Source: DASTQL01 sp035761805
GTDB lineage: Bacteria > Actinomycetota > Actinomycetes > Jiangellales > Jiangellaceae
Length of the DNA: 9,536 nt
NCBI GenBank assembly: GCA_035761805.1
Contig: DASTQL010000179.1
Coordinates: forward strand, 1-9,536
Direction: 5' to 3'
The notes beneath the pieces were generated by a model that saw only the letters and a list, made by a program, of their open reading frames with translations, made no database searches and was not told the origin of the DNA. Both the position numbers and the translations under genes were made by a program. Below, one piece after another: positions 1 through 6,181 of the stretch. The stretch's first letter is position 1; each line of letters starts with the position of its first letter.

Positions 1-899
1 GCGCCCTTGTCGTCGGCGAGCAGCATCGCGACGTCCTCGCTCGTCCCGGTCGCGGGGAACGCGATCCCCGGCAGTCCCAGGTGGTGGAGGCGTTCCAGAC
101 CGGGTGCCCGACCGTCGCGGTAGGCGTGCACCACCAGCTCCGCCCCGCTCCGCAACGCCTCGTCGGAGACGGAGTCGAAGTCGCCCACGATGAGGTCGGG
201 GCGGTAGCCCACCTCGAGGAGGGCGTCGGCACCGCCGTCGACCCCGATCAGCAGCGGCCGGTACTCACGGATGTAGGGCCGGAGTGCGGCCAGGTCCTCC
301 TTGTAGTCGTACCCCCGCACGACGATGAGGACGTGCCGACCCTCGATCTCCGTCCCGATGTCGGGCACACCGACGCCGTCGAGGAGCAGCTCACGCTCCC
401 GGCGGAGGTACTCCATGGTGTTGGCGGCGAAGCTCTCGAGCTGGACGGACAGCCCGGCCCGGGCCTCCTCCATGAGCGCCGCGACCGACTCCTGGGTCTG
501 CACGGTGCCGTGCCCCAGCGGCACCGGGTCGCCGTGGCCGTCGCGGTAGACGACCGCGCCCTCGAGCCGCAGGGTCTCGCCCTCCCGGATCCTGCCGGTC
601 AGCTCCTCGCCCACGTCGTCGACGAGGGGGATTCCCGCGTCGAGCAGGATCCCAGGTCCCAGGTTCGGGTAGCGTCCGCTCACCGAGGGCTGCACGTTGA
701 CCACCGCGCCGGCCTGGCAGGCCACGAGCGCCTCGGCGCTGACGCGGTCGATGTCGACGTGGTCGATGACCGCGATCTCGCCGGGGCGCAGTCGTTTCGT
801 CAGGTTCTTGGTCCGCCTGTCCACCCGGACCACGCCACGCACGCCCGGCAGGTCCTCGGACCTGCGGCGTCCTGGTACGGGGAACTTCACCGGCCGCAT
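1..899 (-). CDS. steA: SteA-like cytokinetic ring / cell-separation protein, 3' end outside window
   Basis: This gene runs off the left edge; 299 complete codons are visible. It begins with ATG at 899, and the early residues (GVRGVVRVDRRTKNLTKRL, about 19-37) align from memory with M. tuberculosis Rv1697. The central part has the SGRYPNLGP motif, and a thiamin-pyrophosphokinase-like segment carries GDFDS at about 239-243. The visible part ends near FPATGTSEDVAMLLAD. The family is about 390 aa, so roughly 90-100 C-terminal residues, including the expected membrane helix, are missing here. In Corynebacterium, SteA works with the membrane protein SteB at the divisome to control peptidoglycan hydrolysis during daughter-cell separation; a steB/mctB-like gene is expected just past the edge. 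It follows recN by 62 bp. The ATG has no well-spaced Shine-Dalgarno; GTG at 890, with GGCAGG 9 nt upstream, is an alternative start. Family assignment is firm, function inferred. Confidence 0.9.
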   Translation of the reverse strand, partial: MRPVKFPVPGRRRSEDLPGVRGVVRVDRRTKNLTKRLRPGEIAVIDHVDIDRVSAEALVACQAGAVVNVQPSVSGRYPNLGPGILLDAGIPLVDDVGEELTGRIREGETLRLEGAVVYRDGHGDPVPLGHGTVQTQESVAALMEEARAGLSVQLESFAANTMEYLRRERELLLDGVGVPDIGTEIEGRHVLIVVRGYDYKEDLAALRPYIREYRPLLIGVDGGADALLEVGYRPDLIVGDFDSVSDEALRSGAELVVHAYRDGRAPGLERLHHLGLPGIAFPATGTSEDVAMLLADDKG

Positions 900-941
900 C
901 CTGCCACGTCGCGCCTGCGCGACCGGCGACCACCGCCGCGC

Positions 942-961
942 GCCGTCCGGGTGCGGACGGC
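942..961 (-). terminator. Hairpin abutting the recN stop codon
   Basis: A perfect 8-bp GC-rich inverted repeat (GCCGTCCG / CGGACGGC) with a 4-nt loop starts at the first base after the recN TGA. No T-tract follows. A second, imperfect GC-rich inverted repeat lies at about 917-941. It could be a weak intrinsic terminator, an attenuator lowering steA expression, or a 3'-end-stabilising stem. The role is inferred. Confidence 0.4.
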
Positions 962-2704
962 TCAGTCGCCGTCGGCCGCGGAGCGGCTCGCGGCGGCCGT
1001 GGCGAGCAGCTCCTCGGCGTGCGCCTCCGCCGTTGCCGACCCCTCCAGTCCGGCGAGCATCCGGGACAGCTCGCGCACGCGACCGGCCTCGTCGAGTGCG
1101 CGGACACCGGAGCTGGTGACGCTGCCTCGCTCGTCCTTGACCACGAGCAGGTGACGGTCGGCGAAGGCGGCGACCTGGGGAAGGTGCGTCACGACGAGCA
1201 CCTGGGCCGCGCGCGCCAGCCTGGCGAGGCGCCGCCCGACCTCGACCGCGGCCTTGCCACCGACGCCGGCGTCCACCTCGTCGAAGACGAACGTCGGCAC
1301 CGGGTCGGCGCCACCGAGCACGACCTCGAGGGCGAGCATGAGCCGGGACAGCTCGCCCCCGGACGCACTCCGGTCGAGGGAGCGGGCTGGGGCGGCGGCG
1401 TGCGAGGAGAACAGCAGCTCGACCTCGTCGACGCCGGTGGGGCCGAAGGCGACGAGCTCACCACCTACGACGAGGCCGTCCGGGTCGGGCCGTCGCCGGA
1501 CGACGACCTCGAGCCGGGCGTGCGGCATGGCCAGGGCGGCCAGCTCGCCGGTCACCGTCCGGCCGAGCGACTCACCCGCTGCGGCCCGGGCGGCGGACAG
1601 CCGGCCGGCCAGGCCGGCGAGCTCGTCCCGTACCCCGGCGCGCTCGGCCGACAAGGCCTCGATCCGTGGACCGTCGTCCTCGAGCTCGAGCAGCCTGCGG
1701 GAGGACCGTGCGGCCCAGGCGAGCACCTCGTCTGCCGTGTCGCCGTACTTGCGCACGAGCGCCGTCAGGGCGGCCCGGCGCTGCTGGACCTCGGCGAGCC
1801 GCAGCGGGTCGGTGTCGACACCTGCCGCGTAGGAGGCGAGCTCCCCAGCCACGTCGTCGAGCAGGTAGGCCGCTTCGGCGAGCCGGTCGGCGAGCGAGGC
1901 CAGGGACTCGTCGTGCTCGCGCTGGAGATCGAGGGCCCGGCGGGCCGCGGCGAGGGGCCCGCTCACGTCGGTCGTCGAGCCGTCGTCGGAGGTGAGCGCC
2001 TGCCGCGCGGTGAGCGCCGCCTCGCGCAGGGCGTCGGCGTGCGCCAGCCGGGCGTCCTCGGCGGCCAGGGCGGCGTCCTCCCCCGGCTGCGGGTCCACCG
2101 CCTCCACCTCGGCCAGCCCGAAGCGGAGCAGGTCCGCTTCCCGGGCACGGTCCCGGGCGCGCCCGGTCCGCTCGGCCAGCTCCGCCTCCAGCTGCCGGAG
2201 GCGGACGTACCTGTCCGCGTAGCGCTCCGCCGGAGCCGCCACGGCCGCGCCGGCGAACCGGTCGAGCACCTCCCGCTGGCGCGCTGGCCGCAACAGGCCG
2301 AGCTGGTCGCTCTGCCCGTGCACCGCCACGAGGTCCTCGGCGAGCTCGGCGAGGACGCCCACGGGGACCGCGCGCCCACCGACGTGGGCACGCGAACGCC
2401 CCTCGGCGGCGACGGTGCGCGCGAGGAGGAGGGTGCCGTCGTCGAGCTGGCCGCCGGCCTCGACCGCCCGGACGAGTGCTGCCGATCCCGCCGGCGGGGC
2501 CACCCGCCCCTCCACGAGAGCACGCGTCTCGCCCACCCGTACCGCACCGGGGTCCGCGCGTCCCCCCAGCAGCAGACCGAGGCCGGTGAGCACCATGGTC
2601 TTGCCCGCCCCCGTCTCGCCGGTGAGGACGGTGAACCCGGGCCCCAGCTCGAGCTCGGCGTCCTCGATCACGCCGAGCCCGCGGATGCGGATCTCCTCGA
2701 GCAC
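962..2704 (-). CDS. recN: DNA repair protein RecN (SMC-like ATPase)
   Basis: RecN is an SMC-family ATPase that acts in recombinational repair of double-strand breaks, in the cytoplasm at the nucleoid. Numbering from the chosen GTG start, the Walker A motif GETGAGKT is at 29-36, a Q-loop region VHGQSDQ at 128-134, a long Glu/Arg/Ala-rich coiled-coil-like middle spans about 155-390, the ABC signature SGGELS is at 448-453 and Walker B with the D-loop, FDEVDAGVGG, at 474-483. The length, 580 aa, is normal. GTG at 2704 is preferred because the protein then begins VLEEIRIRGLG, like mycobacterial RecN (MLTEIRIESLG). The upstream in-frame GTG at 2755 would add 17 unconserved residues and overlap nadK by 41 bp. 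The gene starts 10 nt after the nadK stop and probably shares its transcript. I found no actinobacterial LexA box just upstream, so SOS control is not evident. Confidence 0.96.
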   Translation of the reverse strand: MLEEIRIRGLGVIEDAELELGPGFTVLTGETGAGKTMVLTGLGLLLGGRADPGAVRVGETRALVEGRVAPPAGSAALVRAVEAGGQLDDGTLLLARTVAAEGRSRAHVGGRAVPVGVLAELAEDLVAVHGQSDQLGLLRPARQREVLDRFAGAAVAAPAERYADRYVRLRQLEAELAERTGRARDRAREADLLRFGLAEVEAVDPQPGEDAALAAEDARLAHADALREAALTARQALTSDDGSTTDVSGPLAAARRALDLQREHDESLASLADRLAEAAYLLDDVAGELASYAAGVDTDPLRLAEVQQRRAALTALVRKYGDTADEVLAWAARSSRRLLELEDDGPRIEALSAERAGVRDELAGLAGRLSAARAAAGESLGRTVTGELAALAMPHARLEVVVRRRPDPDGLVVGGELVAFGPTGVDEVELLFSSHAAAPARSLDRSASGGELSRLMLALEVVLGGADPVPTFVFDEVDAGVGGKAAVEVGRRLARLARAAQVLVVTHLPQVAAFADRHLLVVKDERGSVTSSGVRALDEAGRVRELSRMLAGLEGSATAEAHAEELLATAAASRSAADGD

Positions 2705-2714
2705 GCCGGCGAGC

Positions 2715-3632
2715 CTACGCGGAGGAGTCGGCGTCCCCGCCGTAGCGGGAACCACGCCAACCCTCGACGGGGAGGGCGAACTTCGCCACGAGGCGGTCGG
2801 TGAACGGCGGCCGGTGCAGGCGGGCCAGCCGGACGGGCAGGGCGCCGCGACGGAGCTCCGCCCGCACCCCGGGCGGCAGGTCGACCGTGCGGCGACCGTC
2901 GCACCACATCACCCCGCCCGGCTTGCGCGCCACGACGTCGATGGCCACGACGGAGTCGGGGGACACGACCAGAGGTCGGGAGAAGAGGGCGTGCGCGCTG
3001 ATCGGCACGACCAGCATGGCCTCCACCTCGGGCCACACCACCGGCCCACCGGCACTGAACGCGTAGGCCGTGGACCCGGTGGGGGTCGCGACCACGACGC
3101 CGTCGCACCCCCACCGCGAGAGGGGGTGCCCGTCCACGCCGACGACCAGCTCGAGCATGCGCTCGCGGGCCGCCTTCTCCAACGACACCTCGTTGACCGC
3201 CCACCCCGTGGCGACGACCTCGCCGTCCTGGTGGAGCGAGACGTCGACGGTGAGCCGTTCCTCGACCTCGTACGAGCGGCGGACGACGTGGTCCACGGTG
3301 TAGGCCAGCCCGTCCCGCTCGGCCTCCGCGAGGAAGCCGACGTGCCCCAGGTTCACGCCGAGCACCGGGGTACCGGTCGGCCGGGCGATCTCGGCCCCGC
3401 GCAGGATCGTGCCGTCCCCCCCGAGCACGACGACGAGCTCGCACCCTTCCGCCGCACCGGGCGCCGCCTCGACCGGTTGGGCACCGACCCGGAGACGGTC
3501 CTCGGCCTCCTCGGCCAGCACGCGCACGGCGATGCCGGCCTCGGAAAGGAGGGCGACGGTCTCGTGGGCCGCGGCTCGTGCCTCCGGTCGACCGGTGTGC
3601 GTGACGAGCAGGACCGACCTCGTATGGCTCAC
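2715..3632 (-). CDS. nadK: NAD(+) kinase (ATP/polyphosphate-type)
   Basis: This cytoplasmic enzyme phosphorylates NAD+ to NADP+, the only route to NADP. The protein is 305 aa, typical for actinobacterial PpnK. The catalytic GGDG motif is at 71-74, followed by LGVNLGHVGFLAE at 91-103, the NE motif (N147-E148) in AVNEVSLEKAARE, and the glycine-rich nucleotide-binding segment CDGVVVATPTGSTAYAFSAG at about 176-195. The C-terminus PFTDRLVAKF... is also typical. The start is GTG at 3632, overlapping the tlyA stop in GTGA. A strong AGGAGGG ribosome-binding site lies 6 nt upstream, inside the end of tlyA, so initiation can be coupled to tlyA translation but also looks able to act alone. The recN start follows 10 nt after the TAG stop. 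Confidence 0.97.
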   Translation of the reverse strand: MSHTRSVLLVTHTGRPEARAAAHETVALLSEAGIAVRVLAEEAEDRLRVGAQPVEAAPGAAEGCELVVVLGGDGTILRGAEIARPTGTPVLGVNLGHVGFLAEAERDGLAYTVDHVVRRSYEVEERLTVDVSLHQDGEVVATGWAVNEVSLEKAARERMLELVVGVDGHPLSRWGCDGVVVATPTGSTAYAFSAGGPVVWPEVEAMLVVPISAHALFSRPLVVSPDSVVAIDVVARKPGGVMWCDGRRTVDLPPGVRAELRRGALPVRLARLHRPPFTDRLVAKFALPVEGWRGSRYGGDADSSA

Positions 3633-4435
3633 TGCGGACCCTCCTGTACGGCGCGGTCGATCCGGTGGGGGTCCGGTGCAGGCGCTCCAGGGCGCAGCCA
3701 GAGGAAGTACTCCACGTTGCCGGACGGCCCGGGCAGCGGGCTGGCCACCACACCGGCGGTGCCGAGGCCGAGCGTCGCCGCCGTCGTCGCCACGTCCAGC
3801 ACGGCCGCGCGGCGCAGGGCCGCCTCCCGGACCACACCCCCCCGGCCGACCCGGCGCCGTCCCACCTCGAACTGGGGCTTGACCAGCAGGACGAGGTCGG
3901 CGTCCGAGGAGACGACGGCACGGAGCACGGGGAGCACCAACGTGAGGCTGATGAAGGACAGGTCACCGACCACCAGCTCGACGGGTCCTCCGACGGCGTC
4001 GGTCGTCAGGTCCCGGACGTTCGTGCGGTCGAGCACGGTGACCCGCGGGTCCGACCGCAATGACCAGGCCAGCTGGCCGTAGCCGACGTCGACCGCGACC
4101 ACCTCCGAGGCACCGCGCCGGAGCAGCACGTCGGTGAAGCCGCCGGTGGACGCCCCGGCATCCAGGCACCGGCGGCCGGCGACGACCAGTCCGGCAGCCT
4201 GGAAGGTGTCCAGCGCGCCCGCCAGCTTGGTCCCGCCCCGGGACACGTAGTCGGGGCCGGCCTCCGCCTCGGCGACCAGGATGGCGGCGGCGGGGTCGAC
4301 GGCCGTGGCCGGCTTGGTCGCTGGGCTCCCGGCCACGGTCACCCTGCCGGCACCGACCAGCTCGACCGCGTGCTCGCGGGAGCGGGCCAGGCCACGTCGG
4401 ACGAGCTCGACGTCGAGTCGGCGGCGCGACGCCAC
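3629..4435 (-). CDS. tlyA: TlyA family rRNA (cytidine-2'-O)-methyltransferase / hemolysin-family protein
   Basis: In mycobacteria TlyA 2'-O-methylates 16S C1409 and 23S C1920 (E. coli numbering) using S-adenosylmethionine; the modification sensitises ribosomes to capreomycin and viomycin. From GTG at 4435 the protein is 268 aa, the length of M. tuberculosis TlyA. An N-terminal S4 RNA-binding domain (about 1-60; LDVELVRRGLARSREHAVEL) precedes an FtsJ-like Rossmann methyltransferase domain with the SAM motif CLDAGASTGGFTDVLL (about 90-105). The expected K-D-K-E tetrad is present at about K70, D158, K186 and E242, the last in SGNVEYFLW. GTG at 4435 is chosen because VASRRRLDVELV aligns with the mycobacterial N-terminus MARRARVDAELV. 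An in-frame TTG at 4444 would instead overlap the upstream stop (TTGA) and add three residues. The 3' end overlaps nadK by 4 bp. Confidence 0.95.
   Translation of the reverse strand: MASRRRLDVELVRRGLARSREHAVELVGAGRVTVAGSPATKPATAVDPAAAILVAEAEAGPDYVSRGGTKLAGALDTFQAAGLVVAGRRCLDAGASTGGFTDVLLRRGASEVVAVDVGYGQLAWSLRSDPRVTVLDRTNVRDLTTDAVGGPVELVVGDLSFISLTLVLPVLRAVVSSDADLVLLVKPQFEVGRRRVGRGGVVREAALRRAAVLDVATTAATLGLGTAGVVASPLPGPSGNVEYFLWLRPGAPAPDPHRIDRAVQEGPQ
3639..3645 (-). promoter_or_regulatory. Strong Shine-Dalgarno for nadK inside tlyA
   Basis: AGGAGGG on the minus strand sits 6 nt before the nadK GTG, within the last codons of tlyA. It settles the nadK start at 3632 and explains how nadK could be translated well despite a GTG start and an overlap. 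Confidence 0.7.
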
Positions 4436-4440
4436 CCGGC

Positions 4441-4590
4441 TCAACCGTCCGGTCCGGCGGATGCAGCCAGGATGTCCTGCAGGGCTCGGTGGACCTCGTC
4501 GTAGACCGCGGGGTGCTCCTCGACCGGGAGTCCGTCGAGGGTCGCCAGCCGGGCGAGGGCCGCCTGGACACGGGGGTCGTCGGTGCTCAT
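4441..4590 (-). CDS. Conserved small protein (49 aa), Rv1693-like
   Basis: This small gene encodes 49 aa, from ATG at 4590 to TGA at 4441. The start overlaps the stop of the phasin-like gene by 4 bp (ATGA), and its stop lies at the start of tlyA. The sequence begins MSTDDPRVQAALARLATLDG and continues with a short Glu/His/Val stretch, ending AASAGPDG. It has no membrane segment or signal peptide, is slightly acidic, and looks like two short helices. M. tuberculosis has a similarly short conserved hypothetical gene (Rv1693, about 58 aa) in exactly this place before tlyA. Position, tight packing and normal codon use support a real gene. Function is unknown; translational coupling suggests it is made in step with TlyA. 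Confidence 0.85.
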   Translation of the reverse strand: MSTDDPRVQAALARLATLDGLPVEEHPAVYDEVHRALQDILAASAGPDG

Positions 4591-5057
4591 GCGCCCGAGG
4601 CCGGCCCCGCGTCGGGCACGGCCGACGTCTTCTTCGCAGCGCGCTTGGCCGACGTCGTCGCGGGGACTCGCTTGGCCGACGTCGTCCCAGCGGGCCGCTT
4701 GCCCGCCGACTGCTTGGATCCGGCCCGCCGGCCGGCCGTCGACGGCGTGGCCGCCAGAGCTCGCTCGACTCGCTCGACCCGCGCCGACAGCGCCGAGAAC
4801 TCGGCCTCGCGCACCAGTCCCAGCGCGTGGGCGGCGCGCTGCACCTCCCCGCGCACCAGCTGCCGGAGCAGCTCGCGGTTGGACCTGGCCGTCGTGAGCA
4901 GTTCGTCGGCCAGCTGCTGCACCTGACGCTGCGCCGGGGCCCCGTCCTGGCCTGGCGCCTGGGACAGCACCGCGCGCGCGGTGTCGAGCGCCTTGCGCCG
5001 AGATGCCTCGGTCAAGCCGCTGGCGAGGGTCACGTAGCCCCGCACGGCCTCGAGCAT
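4587..5057 (-). CDS. Phasin-like / coiled-coil protein with Lys/Ala-rich C-terminal tail
   Basis: The protein is 156 aa, not assigned to a characterised family. Residues 1-105 are predicted strongly helical, starting MLEAVRGYVTLASGLTEASR and ending in a heptad-like stretch (EFSALSARVERVERAL), resembling phasin/PhaF-type granule-associated or nucleoid-associated proteins. Residues from about 106 on are a low-complexity basic tail rich in Ala, Lys, Thr and Ser, with TTSAKR repeated and then AAKK, reminiscent of histone-H1-like or PhaF DNA-binding tails. There is no signal peptide or membrane helix. The start is well supported: GGAGG lies 6 nt before ATG 5057. It begins 22 bp after the HAD stop and its TGA overlaps the next ATG. 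A role in granule or DNA binding, or as a small scaffold, is inference from composition only. Confidence 0.85.
   Translation of the reverse strand: MLEAVRGYVTLASGLTEASRRKALDTARAVLSQAPGQDGAPAQRQVQQLADELLTTARSNRELLRQLVRGEVQRAAHALGLVREAEFSALSARVERVERALAATPSTAGRRAGSKQSAGKRPAGTTSAKRVPATTSAKRAAKKTSAVPDAGPASGA
4642..4686 (-). repeat. 18-bp direct repeat (27-bp period) in the basic tail of the phasin-like gene
   Basis: CGCTTGGCCGACGTCGTC on the plus strand occurs identically at 4642-4659 and 4669-4686, i.e. an exact 27-bp period of 9 codons. It encodes the two TTSAKR units of the tail. A partial third copy (GCCGACGTC) occurs at 4621-4629. Exact nucleotide identity suggests recent in-frame duplication. 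Confidence 0.8.
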
Positions 5058-5079
5058 GGTCCGCCTCCTTCGTCGTCGC

Positions 5080-6114
5080 TCACGCTAGTACCCCGGCGCG
5101 CGACAGCGTGTCCTCGACGCCGTCGACCGTACCGGGCTCCGGTTCGGACCAGACCGCACCGCACGCGGCCCGGAGGGCGTCCAGGCCGTCGTCGTCCGGT
5201 TCGCCGACCTGCACGAGCCGCAGCCTGCCCGACTCCACGACGGCGGACCAGGACCCGCGCCGATCGGCCCCCGCAGCCACGCTCAGGGCACGACCGGGCC
5301 GGGCCAGGCCCCGGAGGTCGGCGCTGACGTACGTGGGCCGCTGCGGCGGCGAGGCCCGGACCAGCTCGACAGCCGTGGTGACGCCGGTCAGCACCAGCAG
5401 GCTGTCGACCCCGGCCCGGGTGGCGCCCTCGACGTCGGTGTCGAGTCGGTCACCGACCACCAGCGGGCGCCGCGCCCCCGTCCGGATCATCGCCTCCCGG
5501 TGCATCGGCGGCTCGGGTTTGCCGGCGACCACCGGCTCCCTGCCGGTGGCGGTGCGGAGGACACCGACGAGGGTGCCGTTGCCCGGTGCCGGTCCGCGCG
5601 GGGTCGGGAGGGTCAGGTCGGTGTTCGAGGCCACCCAGGGCACGCCGGTGGCCAGGGCGTAGGCGCCCTCGGCGAGGTCTCTCCACCCGACGTCCGGGTG
5701 GTAGCCCTGCGCCACCGCGGCGGGCGACTCGGTCGCCGAGCGGACCGGCACCAGCCCGCGCTCCCTCAGGGCGACCTCCAGGCCGGCGCCGCCGACGACG
5801 AGGACCGCGGACCCGGGGGGCACCCGTTCGGCCACGACCCGGGCCGCGGCCTGGGCCGAGGTCACCACCTCGTCCTCGTGGGCGGGAACCCCGAGGGAGG
5901 CCAGGTGCTCGGCGACCGCCAGGGGCGGTCGTGACGCGTTGTTGGTGACGAACGCGAGCCGCATCCCCCGGGCCCGCGCGTCCGCGAGAGCACGATCCGC
6001 GTGCTCGACGGCGTCCTCGCCGACGTAGACGACGCCGTCGAGGTCCAGCAGCGCCACGTCGTAGCGGTCCCACAGCGCCCGGTACTCGTCGGCCTGCCCG
6101 TGCGTGACGTGCAC
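5080..6114 (-). CDS. HAD-superfamily phosphatase, glycerol-3-phosphate phosphatase-like (NagD/class IIA)
   Basis: A cytoplasmic HAD hydrolase of 344 aa from GTG at 6114. Motif I is DLDGVV with catalytic D24 and D26; motif II is FVTNN with T57; motif III K199 is in AGKPEPPMHREAM; motif IV is GDRLDTD at 221-227. The spacing and the large cap inserted after motif II mark the NagD/p-nitrophenylphosphatase class. The orthologue by position, Rv1692, is a glycerol-3-phosphate phosphatase that recycles glycerophospholipid head groups and carries a C-terminal GNAT-like extension; residues about 275-344 here form a comparable extra segment. The start is chosen because AGGA lies 7 nt upstream and the domain begins directly; the longer in-frame version from 6297 would add 61 low-complexity residues crossing the DUF1015 start. 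This is the first gene of the seven-gene minus-strand run. Substrate is inferred. Confidence 0.92.
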   Translation of the reverse strand: MHVTHGQADEYRALWDRYDVALLDLDGVVYVGEDAVEHADRALADARARGMRLAFVTNNASRPPLAVAEHLASLGVPAHEDEVVTSAQAAARVVAERVPPGSAVLVVGGAGLEVALRERGLVPVRSATESPAAVAQGYHPDVGWRDLAEGAYALATGVPWVASNTDLTLPTPRGPAPGNGTLVGVLRTATGREPVVAGKPEPPMHREAMIRTGARRPLVVGDRLDTDVEGATRAGVDSLLVLTGVTTAVELVRASPPQRPTYVSADLRGLARPGRALSVAAGADRRGSWSAVVESGRLRLVQVGEPDDDGLDALRAACGAVWSEPEPGTVDGVEDTLSRAGVLA

Positions 6115-6121
6115 GGGGCGA

Positions 6122-6125
6122 TCCT
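6122..6125 (-). promoter_or_regulatory. Ribosome-binding site deciding the HAD gene start
   Basis: AGGA on the minus strand lies 7 nt before GTG 6114. It supports this start over the in-frame upstream ones at 6297 and between. Confidence 0.5.
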
Positions 6126-6168
6126 GCCCTGCCGGTGCCGGGCCCCCGGCGCCGCCCCCCGCCCCCCG

Positions 6169-6174
6169 TACGAT
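6169..6174 (+). promoter_or_regulatory. -10 element (TACGAT) for a probably leaderless DUF1015 transcript
   Basis: TACGAT fits the actinobacterial TANNNT -10 consensus. With a 6-7 nt discriminator, transcription would begin at G6181 or at A6182, the first base of the ATG. No Shine-Dalgarno precedes that ATG, as expected for a leaderless mRNA. A -35 element is not recognisable in the GC-only upstream sequence. The start site is inferred. Confidence 0.55.
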
Positions 6175-6181
6175 GCCGCGG

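Noticed and set aside
391..1107. 238-aa minus-strand open frame across steA/recN
   Set aside because: Wrong frame of steA; Arg-rich without conserved features, whereas the frame from 899 matches SteA throughout.
2705..2755. Longer recN start at GTG 2755
   Set aside because: Adds 17 unconserved residues overlapping nadK; family alignment starts at GTG 2704.
2705..2800. Possible LexA/SOS box before recN (CGAACTTCG at about 2775-2785)
   Set aside because: Lacks the spaced CGAAC...GTTCG palindrome and lies within nadK.
1019..2803. 594-aa plus-strand open frame opposite recN
   Set aside because: It mirrors recN, whose Walker A, signature and Walker B motifs prove the minus strand is coding; long antisense frames are expected at this GC content.
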